A stretch of 64,000 nucleotides of DNA, from NCBI RefSeq assembly GCF_963924675.1, contig NC_089232.1:48028522-48092521 (forward strand), in the 5' to 3' direction. Positions within the stretch are counted from its first letter, which is position 1, and the number at the start of each line of letters is the position of its first letter. This DNA is from Phocoena phocoena (Eukaryota; Chordata; Mammalia; Artiodactyla; Phocoenidae). The translations under genes were made by a program, and so were the position numbers. Positions 25,594 through 37,700 of this stretch are shown here, piece after piece. The notes beneath the pieces were generated by a model. The model searched no databases and was not told the DNA's origin. It saw only the letters and a program-made list of their open reading frames with translations.

Positions 25594-25910
25594 GAGTCAG
25601 ACCTCTGTATCCATGGGTTCTGCATCCACAGATTCAATCAATTGGATCAAAAATATTTGAAAAAAGTAAAATTCTAGAGTTTCAAAAAGGAGAACTTGAA
25701 TTTGCTTCACACTGGCAACTGTTCACATAGCACTTACATTGCATTAGGTGTTATAAGTAATCAAGGTGATGTAAAATTTATGGGATGATGTGCATATATT
25801 AAATGCAAATACCATGCCATTTTATATAAAGAACTTGAACATCCACTGATTTTGATACCTGTGGGAGGGGTCCTGGAACCAATCCCTAGCAGATATTGAG
25901 GGATGACTGT
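25594..25910 (+). mobile_element. MER2-like Tigger-type DNA transposon (MITE)
   Basis: Begins 'gtcagacctctgtatccatg' and ends 'tattgagggatgactgta', imperfect terminal inverted repeats of the MER2 kind. Inside are 'gattcaatcaattggatca' and 'aataccatgccattttatat', also typical. It is a non-autonomous element of about 317 bp with no transposase. The terminal TA agrees with a Tc1/mariner-type TA target. Confidence 0.8.
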
Positions 25911-25946
25911 ATATATGTATATGTGTGTGCATGTGTGTGTGTATAT
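25911..25946. repeat. TA/TG-rich simple repeat
   Basis: Alternating TA and TG dinucleotides immediately downstream of the MER2-like element. Confidence 0.85.
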
Positions 25947-27804
25947 CAACAATATATAGAATTATTTACAATTTATAATTTATACCTTATGACCAAAAAT
26001 ACATTCATAAACTATTTCAAAAGTTCTTAATGTAGATTTTTTTTCCAATCTCATCATCAGAAATATCTAAATGGAATAAAATCTATTTGCTTTCACATTG
26101 AGGCCATTGTGGGAATTGTTAATGATACTGCTGGTTTCAGCAGGTATGTTCTTCAAGTCTCCTGGGAGAACTTCATTTTCATATTTTCACTCAGTTATGT
26201 CAGAGTTTTGTATGCTTTGAGACCAAGGAGATTTTTTTTTTTGGAAGGTTTCATTATGGGGTCATCATAGCACTTTGATTAGTTTTCTTTAGTCTAGCAT
26301 AAAATTGTTGAAAATAAAGAATTGTTGATGTTTTTAATTATGTTTAAGAATATCGACAAAGTTGGCATCACTCGTATTATTTATGGCTAGTAAGCTTAAC
26401 TGTTTAAACACCTCATTTTAATTTTAAACGTGTGTATTTAAGAAATTACTTGACCGGTAATAAATGAGCCATTGGTTATAGTTAATAATGTCTATGTATT
26501 AGGATGTCATAGCAGATCACAAAAGATAGTACATACTGTCACATCCAGGATGATAGATTTTATAAAACTGTGTTGCATAAAGATGAGCCCTTTTGTGCTA
26601 CCTTGCAAGGTTGCTATAGTTACAGAGTGTTGATTTATGGGAATTTAACTTTAGGTAGTAATATTCGTTACTGAACCCAGTCTCATTTTATGTTTTTCTT
26701 AAATCTCCTCTTTGAAAATAACCTTTGTAACAGGTTCTGAATATTTTTTTATGATCTTTCTCTTTTTTCCAATAAATTATTTTAAATAAAGCAGAGAACA
26801 AAAACATTGGGCATATGTTTTCCTTCCAGATACTTAATATTAGACAGACTGTTTGCTCCCGAACCAATTGTTGTTTTTCACTTTATAGAAAAAAACCTAG
26901 TATTATATATTTTTTTTAAAAAAAGCAATATGTTCTCAGCTGGTAAACTCCATTTAATGGATACTATTAAAATCCATGGATTTCTGTTATTCGATTTAGT
27001 TTAAGTCAGGATTGTAAGTACCTGTGAACAATGGGTTTCAGACTGTCATAGAGTTTCAAGTTTCCATGAGCTATTGCTACATTTTCATTGAAAGATAATG
27101 TGATTGTGAAAAACATAGTTCAGATTCACCTCCTACAAGGCTACAGTGCCAAATATTGGAGCTCCAAGGAATGAATACATATTCTCCAGCAATATGCCTA
27201 GTTCCTACTCTCCGTGTAAAAGGAAATAGGAAAGGTACTCCCCACATTCAAGGTATTTGTAGTTCTTTGGGGAGAGAAGAGCAAACTTCTGTCTTTTCTG
27301 GATACCTAACTGAACGGTGCTAGTAACCATCTCAGAATATTCATATATTTTACATAATATTATAACTTCATGTTGTTACCTACAGCACAGTAAATTCCTC
27401 ACTGGTAGGATTATGTTTTTCTCATCTTCATATCTTTTTGTTATGTCTGGCTAGGTCCCTTATATTTAGAAGTGTTCAAAAGAACTTCAACAAATAATGC
27501 AAAACCCAATGAACCTTATAAGAGATTGAGTGTCTACACACAACAAAATATTATAGTTACAATTGATAATAGCATATGTTGAGGGAAATACTCTATCTGC
27601 ATAGATACTTTCAATAATTATGATATCAAATGTGATAAAAAGTAAAATAAGTGGCATAAGCAAAATGGAATAGGCAGCTTCAAACTTTCATCACTCCACA
27701 ATAACATCAAAATGAGAATAAACTGTCAGAACCAAATTTTTCAGAACTCTGGAAAAGTCAGATGTTTACAGCAACCAAGTGAATGCTGAATTACAACATA
27801 AGAA
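25947..27804. other. Unique AT-rich sequence
   Basis: No recognised gene. A weak L2-like terminus may lie at 27370-27500 ('ctcactggtaggattatgtt'). Confidence 0.45.
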
Positions 27805-28165
27805 TATCAATCAATGTAATATACCATGTTAATAGAACCAAGGAATAAAAGAAAACAAAACAAAGCATGGTCATCTTGATGCAGAAAACGCTTTTGACAA
27901 AACCCAACATTTTTTCATAACAAAAACATACCAAAAAAAAAAAAAAATATATGAAAAGAAGGGAACTTCAACATGATAAGAGGCATTTACAAAAATATCA
28001 CCCTAAAATTATACTCAATGGTGAAAAACTAAAATTTTTGCACCTAAGATCAGGAAAAGACAGGATGCCCGTTTTCACTACGATATTCATCACTGCACCA
28101 GAGAAATCAGACAGGAAAAAGAAAGGAAATCCAAATTGGAAAGAGAAAGTAAAATTATCTCTCTC

Positions 28166-28212
28166 TATATATGACATATATATGCGTGTATATATATATG
28201 TATGTATGTATG

Positions 28213-28245
<33 letters not shown>

Positions 28246-28253
28246 ATACATAT
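28166..28253. repeat. (TA)/(TATG)/(TG)n compound microsatellite inside L1
   Basis: Runs TA, TATG and TG in series. It occupies the position of the L1 reverse transcriptase catalytic motif, between residues reading VKLSLS and YNPKES. Confidence 0.9.
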
Positions 28254-28753
28254 AATCCCAAAGAATCCACAAGAAAGCTGCTAAAGCTAATAAATGAATT
28301 CACCGAAGTTGCAGGGTACAAGTTCAACACACAAAAATCAGTTTTGTTTCTATACACCTGCAATGAACAATCCAAAAATGAAATTACAAAATCTATTCAA
28401 TTTACAATAGCATCTAAAAAAATAGAAATAAATTTAACCAAGGAGGTGAAAGACTTGTACATTGAAAACAACAGAACATTGCTGAAAGAAATTAAAGACC
28501 TAACTAATTGGAAAGGTGTCTTGTATTCTTGGGTAGGAAGACTTAATCTCACAGATTCAACGGAATCTTTGCCAAAATTCCAGTAGCCTTTTTTTTTTTT
28601 TTGGCAGAAATGGAAAAGCCTATCCTCAAATTCCTATGGAATTTTATGAGACTATGAATGGCCAAAATAATCTTGGAAGAGAAGAACAAAATCAAGAAAA
28701 CTCATGCATTTCAATTTTAAAACTTATTACAAAGCTACAATAATTAAAGCAAT

Positions 28754-28811
28754 GTGGTACTGGCATAAGTGTATACATATGTGTGGTACTGGCATAAGGA
28801 TATACATATAA
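28754..28811 (+). repeat. 29-bp tandem duplication within L1
   Basis: Two adjacent copies beginning 'gtggtactggcataag' (28754-28782 and 28783-28811), differing at a few positions. The L1 family normally has one copy here. Confidence 0.85.
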
Positions 28812-29175
28812 ACTGATGAAATAGAATTGAAAATCTAGAAATAAACCTATACATTTCTGGTCAGTTGATTTTTGATAAGCATGCTGGGATCACTTGATGG
28901 GGAAAGAATAATTTCCTTGACAAATGTTGCTAATACAATTGAATTTCCACATGCAAAAGAATGAAGTTAAATCCCTTTCTTACACTGTATACAAAAATTA
29001 ATCCAAGATAAATCAATGACCTAAATATAAGAACTTAAAAACATAAACTTTTAGAAGAAAATATAGGGGTAAATTTTTATGACCTTGGAAAAGCACAAGC
29101 AACAGAAGAAAAAATTGGTAAATTGGACTTTATCAATATTAAAACTTTTGCGCATCACAGGACCTTATCAAGAAA

Positions 29176-29506
29176 TTGACAGTAGTGGTTGCCAGAGTCT
29201 GGAATGGGGATGGGTACAATGGGTGAAGTTGATCAAAAGGTACAAACTTCCAGTTATAAGATAAATAAGTTCTGGGGATGTATGTACAACATGGGGACTA
29301 TCAAGACTATCATATATTTGAAAGTTGCTAAGAGAGTAGATTTTAAAAGTTCTTATCACACAAACCCCAAATTTTAACTAGGTGAGGTGATGTGTGCTAA
29401 CCAAACTTGTAGTAATCATTTTGCAGTATATACGTATATCAAATCATTATGTTGTACACCTGAAACTAATACAATGCTATATGTCGGTTATCTATAAATA
29501 AAAAAA
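29176..29506 (+). mobile_element. Nested L1M-type 3' end inside the L1 ORF2
   Basis: Starts right after 'gaccttatcaagaaa' with 'gtagtggttgccagagtctg', continues with 'cattatgttgtacacctga' and ends 'ctataaataaaaaaaa'. These are an L1 3' UTR and A tail, out of place in the middle of ORF2. The host reading resumes at 'gtgaaaagacaacc'. A 5'-truncated L1 copied into the older one. Confidence 0.8.
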
Positions 29507-30140
29507 AGTGAAAAGACAACCTACAGGATGATAGAAAACATTTGCAAATCATGTATCTAAGAGTTTAATATACAGAATATATAAGGAACTCATAAAATAA
29601 AAAACAAAAACCCAATGTGGGTTTGACTAAACATTTCTCAGTAGAATATATAATACAAATGGCCAATAAGCTCATAAAAAGTCCCATATCATTAGTGATT
29701 AAGGAAATGCAAATCAAAACCACAATGATATACCATTTCACATCTACTAGGATGACTACAGTCCCAAAAATGGAAAATAACAAATTTTGTAAAAGACATT
29801 GTGAAATTGGAACTCTTGTACATTTCTGGTGGGAATGTAAAATGGCACAGTTGCTGTAGAAAACAGTTTGTTAGTGGTGGAACAATTTGATGAAAACTCT
29901 ATGAATCCACTTATATGAGTTACCTAGAATGGGCAAATTCATTGAAATAATGTAAATTAGAAATTATCAGGGACTCAGGTGGTTGGGGGTAATGTGAATT
30001 TATTGTTAATGGTTGCAGAGTTTGGGTAATAAAAAATGTTTTGGAAATAGTTGCATGACATTGTGAATATGATTAATGCCATTGAATTATACACTTAAAA
30101 TAGTTAAAATGGCAAATTTTTAAGTATGCATTTTACCACA

Positions 30141-32300
30141 AATTTTTTTTTAATTGAAGTATATTGGCTTTACAATATGGTGTTAGTTTCAGATGTATGG
30201 CAAAGTGATTTGAGTATACATATATATGGATTTATCTATATTCTTTTTCTTCCATTATTTTCCATTATAGTTTATTATAAGATATTGAATATAGTTTCCT
30301 GTGCTATATAGTAAATTCTTGTTGTTTATTTTATATATGGTAGTGTGAATCTTTTAACCCCACACTTTTTCCCCCCCACCCCCTTCCCCTTTGGTAACCA
30401 TAAGTTTGTTTTCTATGTCTGTGAGTCTGTTTCTGTTTTGTAAATAAATTCATTTGTGCTGTATTTTAGATTTCACATATAAGTGATATCATATAATATT
30501 TGTCTTTCTCTGACGTACTTCACTTAGTATGATAATCTCTAGGTCCATCCATGTTGCTGCAAACGTTGGCATTATTTAATTCTTTTTTATGGCTAAGATG
30601 CCACCACATCTTCTTTATTCATTCATCTGTTGATGGACATTTAGTTTTCTTCCATGTCTTGGCTATTGTAAAATAGCACTGCTATGAACATTGGGATGCA
30701 TGTATATTTTCGAATTAGAGTTTTTGTCTTTTCTGGGTATATACCCAGAAATGGGATTGCTGGATCATACAGTAACTATATTTTTAGTTTTTTAAGGAAC
30801 CTCTGTATTATTCTCCATAGTGGGTGCACCAATTTGCATTCCCACCAACAGTGTAGGAGGGTTCCTTTTTCTCCACACCCTCTCCAGCATTTATTATTTG
30901 TAGACTTTCTGATGATGGCCATTCTGACCAATGTGAAATGATATCTCATTGTAATAGTTTGATTTGCATTTCTCTAATAATTAGCAATATTGAGCATCTT
31001 TTCACATGCCTTTTGGCCATCTGTATATCTTCTTTGGACCTAAAATGTCTGTTTAGGTCTTTGCCCATGTTTGGATTGGGTTATTTGTGTTTTTGATATT
31101 GAGTTGTATGAGCTGTTCATGTATTTTGGAAATTAAGCCCTCGTTGATCACATGGTTAACAAATATTTTCTTGCATCCCATAGGCTGTCTTGTCATTTTG
31201 TTGATGGTTTCCTTTCCTGTGCAAAAGCTTGTAAGTTTGATTAGGTCTCATTTATTTATTTTTGCTTTTATTTCTATTGCCTTGGGAAACTGACCTAGGA
31301 AAACATTGCTATGCTTTATCTCAGAGAATGTTTTGCCTATGTTCTCTTCTAAGAGTTTTATGATGTCATGGCTTATATTTAAGCCTTTAAGCCATTTTGA
31401 ATTTATTTTTGTGTGTGGTGTGAGGGAATGTTCTAACTTCATTGATTTACATGTGGCTTTCCAGCTTTGGTAACACCACTTGCTGAAGACACTGTCTTTT
31501 CTCCATTGTTTATTCTTGACTCTTTGTTGAAGATTAATTAATCAACCGTAGGTGGGTGGGTTTATTTCTGTGCTCTCTAATCTGTTGCATTGATCCATAT
31601 GTCTGTTTTGGTGCCAACACCATGCTGTTTGATTACTATAGCTTTGTAGTAGTGTCACTATAGCTTTGTGGTAGTGTCTGAAGCCTGGAAGGGTTATGTT
31701 CTTTTTCCTTAAGAAGCTTTGTTCTTTTTCCTCAGGATTGCTTTGGCAGTTCTGGGTCATTTGTGGTTCCATATAAATTTTAGGATTATTTATTCTAGTT
31801 CTGTGCAAATTGTCATGTGTAGTTGGATAGGGATCACATTAAATCTGTAGATTGCTTTAGGTAGTATGACCATCTTAACTATAGTAATTCTTTCAATCCA
31901 AGAGCATGAGATAGCTTTCCATTTTCTTGAATCATCTTTGATTTCCTTTATCAATGTTTTATAGTTCTCAGCATATATGTCTTTCACCTCCTTGGTTAGG
32001 TTTCTTTCTAGGAATTTTATTTTTTGATGTGATTTTGAAAGGAATTCGTTTTTTACTTTCTCTTTCTGACATTTTATTGTTAGTGTAAAGAAATGCAACA
32101 GATTTCTGTACATTAATGATGTATCCTGCTACCTTGCTGAATTCATTTATCAGTTCTAATCGTTTTTATGTGGAGTCTTTAGGATTTTCCATATAAATTA
32201 TCATATCATCTGCATATAATGACAATTTCACCTCTTACATTCCAATTTGGATACCTTTTATTTCTTCTGCTTTTCTGATTGCTGTGGCTAGGACTTAACT
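30141..32300 (-). mobile_element. 5'-truncated LINE-1 (3' UTR and distal half of ORF2)
   Basis: Poly-T at 30141-30151 abuts the end of the previous L1, so this copy landed in its A-rich tail. The minus strand carries the 3' UTR, then ORF2 remnants in frames at 31248-31442, 31542-31808 and 31790-32113. The last reads '[18 protein letters not shown]' and '[10 protein letters not shown]'. The catalytic YADD codons are still visible at 32205-32216. Similarity ends near 32300. Frameshifts separate the pieces, so no ORF2 protein can be made. Confidence 0.9.
31635..31678. repeat. 22-bp tandem duplication within L1
   Basis: Two adjacent 22-base units starting 'actatagctttgt' (31635-31656 and 31657-31678) with one mismatch. 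Confidence 0.9.
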
Positions 32301-32329
32301 CTTGGCTTATTTTCTCTTGTTAAATTACA

Positions 32330-32347
32330 TAGATAGATAGATAGATA
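32330..32347. repeat. (GATA)n microsatellite
   Basis: About 4.5 GATA units just beyond the L1 5' truncation point. Confidence 0.9.
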
Positions 32348-33959
32348 TGGACTTCTTTTAAAGGTATGTAAGCGACAGTCTTGCAATTTTTCTTAAGTCT
32401 CAATAAGATACATAGTAAAAGATAGTATACCTGAGATCCATATTTTCATGAGGGAAATCTTTCCTGGATTTCCCAGAGAACATATGTTTTCCCCCTAATC
32501 CTACATTACACACACATACACAAAATCACATAGGGAATCACAACAACCAGAAAAAGTATTATCATTCTCCTTTGAGACTTAGAGATTAGCAATCAACATA
32601 GAGATGTTACTGGCACGAAGGAATTCACTGATATCACGTTGAAAGCAAGATCAGGAAATGCTGATACATGGGGTACAAGGTTAAGGTTGACTTGTGAGGA
32701 ACTGGACATGAGCACATGGAGAGTGGCCAATTCATAATCAGTCTGTCTTGTTTATAAATATTACCATGGTACGAATGTATGTTCGTGGCCCCGTCTGTTG
32801 CTGGCAGTGAGTCATGCTTACAAATAAAATAAATGTTAGCACGTTTGTACAAGTAGTATACTTTTTACAAATCCTATGAATCATATTCTAAGAAAGAACA
32901 AGTTTTAGAAGCAAAATATATCCTTAAGTTGACAATTTTTACAATTGATTCTGTGCAGTGGTGTTAACTTTGCTGGGAGAACCAAATTTTATGTAATTTG
33001 AATAATACTCAATAATGTTCACCAGTGTTTTCCAGTGTTTGAATGTTTGCTGCAGTTGTTTGTAAATACTTTAACAAACAAAATGCAAAACAAAAGAAGA
33101 TATGAATGTTGTTGTGGACTATGTAAACATGAAATCTGAAAATAATTTAAAACTCTAATTAGCAAAAGTAGTATAAATTTCAATGGCAAAACAAAACTCT
33201 GGGCAAGCCTATAAAATACTGTATTCTAAGAGGAAATTAAGTTATATGAAGCAGTGTATAACCTCATGTCTAACTTCAAGATTATTTTGGATTCCCTCTT
33301 AATACTTAGACTAACATCAATGAAAGATGAAAAAATTCTTTGTGTGACATATTTGTCACAAAACAGATCGGTGCTATAAGATAGAGTAGTGAAATTTGTG
33401 TGCTTTAAAATTTCTTTTTAAGAATGATGACTTTAAAATATTAATAGCTATTATATTAAATTACAATTTAAAAATAATTTTATGGCCATTCATTTTGTAT
33501 TAATGTTCCTTTTAAAGTTTTATATATCTATATCAGGTAAATATATTTTTATGTTATTGAAATATATAAACTCTTCATAATATATTTTTTCATAACAATG
33601 AAAGAACCTGTGCATTTACTTATATCTTTTTTATAGAAAATCTCTGAAAATTTTGTATAATCCTATCACAGAAATATGATTTACTGGTTATGATTATGAT
33701 CACATTATTATTTAAAAATAAAATTTTACTAAAAATACAGAAAAACTTATGATTGCAGGGATTCCCATGAAGTCCTGTGAATTCCAATCTCTTGTTCCAA
33801 AATCTCAAAGACTGTTATTTGTCAGGAATTTAGAACACTATTCAAGGTGACAATAAAAATGTTGTGGTATATATGGGATTTTCTTTAACTTCATGGGCTT
33901 AATCCCCATGTGTAAGACCTAGTACCTGGAAAGTCTTTTATGTTTTGCTTTTTCTCTCT
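32348..33959. other. Unique AT-rich sequence
   Basis: No recognised gene or repeat. Small frames at 32634-32852 and 33620-33808 carry no familiar motif. Confidence 0.5.
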
Positions 33960-34160
33960 GGGTGCCAAGGGAAGAAAACTGCACTAGAGCCTGATAAACA
34001 TAGTTTAAACATTACCTTTGTCATTCACCAGCTATGTCACCTTAGCTGCTGCTTAAATTCTCTGAAATTTATTTTCTTCTACAATACTGAAAGCAGTATT
34101 TTTAAGCAAGAGATAATACATGCAAAGTGCTTGACAAATAGTAGAAATATCATAAATGAA
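33960..34160 (+). repeat. MIR SINE relic
   Basis: Forward MIR order: 'actagagcctgataaacat', 'tcaccagctatgtcacctta', 'aattctctgaaatttatttt' and 'gcaaagtgcttgacaaatag'. The 122-codon frame at 33945-34313 spans it and is chance. Confidence 0.65.
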
Positions 34161-34537
34161 GTTATTGTATACTTTTTAAAATTTTATCAGAGCAACAGGA
34201 GTAAAAACAAACATAGTAATGATGGTTTTAAATGTGACATATCTATGTCTGATGTTAGTGAGAAAATACCACCAGAAAGGAAATGTATAAGTGAATATCT
34301 ACTTAAATGTTAGGAAATTGATTTTTGATATGCTAGGTAGTATAACCTAATTCAGAGTCTAAAAATTCATAAATTCCACTTTAATTTTTCAAGTCATTTT
34401 TCATGGAAATAGTGTTTTCTTTTTAATGATATATGCTTTGGATTGACTTTTTTTAAAAGGGGTATATAATTCAAGAATTTGCTACACTGTTTGCATCATA
34501 ATTTTCTGATGAAAAGCATTACCCTTTAGTGTAAATT
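34161..34537. other. Unique AT-rich sequence
   Basis: No gene or repeat recognised before the target site of the large L1. Confidence 0.45.
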
Positions 34538-34563
34538 TCATGTATTTTTTTTTTTTTTACATC

Positions 34564-34569
34564 TTTATT
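34564..34569 (-). terminator. L1 polyadenylation signal AATAAA
   Basis: The plus strand reads TTTATT, i.e. AATAAA on the L1 strand, a few bases before the A tail. It would direct 3' end formation of the L1 transcript. Confidence 0.75.
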
Positions 34570-34761
34570 GGAGTATAATTGCTTTACAATGGTGTGTTAG
34601 TTTCTGCTTTATAACGAAGTGAATCAGTTATACATATACATATGTTCCCATATCTCTTCCCTCTTGCGTCTCCCTCCCTCCCTCCCACCCTCCCTATCCC
34701 ACCCCTCTAGGTGGTCACAAAGTACCAAGCTGATCTCCCTGTGCTATGCGGCTGCTTCCCA

Positions 34762-37700
34762 CTAGCTGTCTATTTTACGTTTGGTAGTGTATATATGTCC
34801 ATGCCACTCTCTCGCTTTGTCACAGCTTACCCTTCCCCCTCCCCATATCCTCAAGTCCATTCTGTAGTAGATCTGTGTCTTTATTCCTGTTTTACCCCTA
34901 GGTTCTTCATGACATTTTTTTTCTTGAATTCCATATATATGTGTTAGCATACGGTATTTGTCTTTCTCTTTCTGACTTACTTCACTCTGTATGACAGACT
35001 CTAGGTCCATCCACCTCATTACAAATAGCTCAATTTCGTTTCCTTTTATGGCTGAGTAATATTCCATTGTGTATATGTGCCACATCTTCTTTATCCATTC
35101 ATCCGATGATGGACATTTAGGTTGTTTCCTTCTCCATGCTATTGTAAATAGAGCTGCAATGAACATTTTGGTACATGACTCTTTTTGAATTATGGTTTTC
35201 TCAGGGTATATAACCAGTAGTGGAATTGCTGGGTCATATGGTAGTTCTATTTGTAGTTTTTAAAGGAATCTCCATACTGTTCTCCATAGTGGCTGAACCA
35301 ATTCACATTCCCACCAGCAGTGTAAGAGTGTTTCCTTTTCTCCACACCCTCTCCAGCATTTATTGTTTCTAGATTTTTTGATGATGGTCATTCTGACCGG
35401 TGTGAGATGATATCTCATTGTAGTTTTGATTTGCATTTCTCTAATGATTAATGATGTTGAGCATTCTTTCATGTGTTTGTTGGCAGTCTGTATATCTTTT
35501 TTGGAGAAATGTCTATTTAGGTCTTCTGCCCATTTTTGGATGGGGTTGTTTGTTTTTTTGTTATTGAGCTGCATGAGCTGCTTATAAATATTGGAGATTG
35601 ATCCTTTGTTAGTTGCTTCATTTGAAAATACTTTCTCCCATTCTGAGGGTTGCCTTTTGGTCTTGTTTATGGTTTCCTTTGCTGTGCAAAAGCTTTGAAG
35701 TTTCATTAGGTCCCATTTGTTTATTTTTGTTTTTATTTCCATTTCTCTAGGAGGTGGGTCCAAAAGGATCTTGCTGTGATTTATGTCATAGAGTGATCTG
35801 CCTATGTTTTCCTCTAAGAGTTTGATAGTTTCTGGCCTTACATTTAGTTCTTTAATCCATTTTGAGCTTATTTTTGTGTATGGTGTTAGGGAGTGATCTA
35901 ATCTCATACTTTTACATGTAGCTGTCCAGTTTTCCCAGCACCACTTACTGAAGAGGTTATCCTTTATCCACTGTACATTCCTGCCTCCTTTATCAAAGAT
36001 AAGGTGCGTGGGTTTATCTCTGGGCTTTCTATCCTGTTCCATTGATCTATATTTCTGTTTTTGTGCCAGTACCATACTGTCTTGATTACTATAACTTTGT
36101 AGTGTAGTCTGAAGTCAGGGAGCCTGATTCCTCCAGCTCCGTTTTTTGTTCTCAAGATTGCTTTGGCTATTCGGGGTCTTTTGTGTTTCCATACAAATTG
36201 TGAACTTTTTGTTCTAGTTCTGTGAAAAATGCCAGTGGTAGTTTGATAGGGATTGCATTGAATCTGTAGATTGCTTTGGGTAGTAGAGTCATTTTCACAA
36301 TGTTGATTCTTCCAATCCAAGAACATGATGTATCTCTCCATCTATCTGTATAATGTTTAATTTCTTTCATCAGTGTCTTATAATTTTCTGCATACAGGTC
36401 TTTTGTCTCCTTAGGTAGGTTTATTCCTAGATATTTTATTCTTTTTGTTGCAGTGGTAAATGGGAGTGTTTTCTTGATTTCACTTTCAGATTTTTCATCA
36501 TTAGTATATAGGAATGCCAGAGATTTCTGTGCATTAATTTTGTATCCTGCTACTTTACCACATTCATTGACTAGCTCTAGTAGTTTTCTGGTAGCATCTT
36601 TAGGATTCTCTGTGTATAGTATCATGTCATCTGCAAACAGTGACAGCTTTACTTCTTCTTTTCCGATTTGGATTCGTTTTCTTCTCTGGTTGCTGTGGCT
36701 AAAACTTCCAAAACTATGTTGAATAAGAGTGGTGAGAGTGGGCAACCTTGTCTTGTTCCTGATCTTAGTGGAAATGCTTTCAGTTTTTCACCATTGAGGA
36801 TGATGTTGGCTGTGGGTTTGTCATATATGGCCTTTATTATGTTGAGGAAAGTTCCCTCTATGCCTACTTTCTGAAGGATTTTTATCATAAGTGGGTGTTG
36901 AATTTTGTCAAAACCTTTCTCTGCATCTATTGAGACGATCATATGGTTTTTCTCCTTCAATTTGTTAATATGGTGTATCACGTTGATTGATTTGTGTATA
37001 TTGAAGAATCCTTGCATTCCTGGAATAAACCCCACTTGATCGTGGTGTATGATCCTTTTAATGTGCTGTTGGATTCTGTTTGCTAGTATTTTGTTGAGGA
37101 TTTTTGCATCTATGTTCGTCAGTGATATTGGCCTGTAGTTTTCTTTCTTTGTGACATCCTTGTCTGATTTTGGTATCAAGGTGATGGTGGCATCATAGAA
37201 TGAGTTTGGGAGTGTTCCTCCCTCTGCTATATTTTTGAAGAGTTTCAGAAGGATATGTGTTAGCTCTTCTCTAAATGTTTGATAGAATTCGCCTGTGAAG
37301 CCATCTGGTCCTGGGCTTTTGTTTGTTGGAAGATTTTTATTCACAGTTTCAATTTCAGTGCTTGTGATTTGTCTGTTCATATTTTCTATTTCTTCCTGAT
37401 TCAGTTGGCAGGTTGTACATTTCTAAGAATTTGTCCATTTCTTCCAGGTTGTCCATTTTGTTGGCATAGAGTTGCTTGTAGTACTCTCTCATGATTTTTT
37501 GTATTTCTGCAGTGTCAGTTGTTACTTCTCCTTTTTCATTTCTAATTCTATTGATTTGAGTCTTCTCCCTTTCTTTCTTGATGAGTCTGGCTAATGGTTT
37601 ATCAATTTTGTTTATCTTCTCAAAGAACCAGCATCTTTGCTATCGTTTCCTTCATTTCTTTTTCATTTATTTCTGATCTGATTTTTATGATTTCTTTCCT

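Larger units (their letters stand above)
27805..30140 (+). mobile_element. Old LINE-1, ORF2 relic to 3' UTR (L1M-type)
   Basis: Plus-strand L1 beginning within the ORF2 reverse transcriptase and ending in an L1M-type 3' UTR ('cattgaattatacacttaaa', 'ttaccacaaa'). A 211-codon frame at 27951-28586 covers part of the RT ('[16 protein letters not shown]', '[15 protein letters not shown]'). The catalytic FADD/YADD segment is replaced by a TA/TG microsatellite at 28166-28253. Further downstream are the 'WWECKMAQ'-like C-terminal region (around 29830) and frameshifts. A separate L1 3' end is nested at about 29176-29506. It is a dead fragment. Confidence 0.85.

Noticed and set aside
27951..28586. Plus-strand 211-codon frame as a gene
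   Set aside because: It is part of an L1 reverse transcriptase relic, with a microsatellite where the active site should be.
36626..36637. FADD instead of YADD as a lost catalytic residue
   Set aside because: FADD is the normal form in mammalian L1 ORF2, so it is not a mutation.
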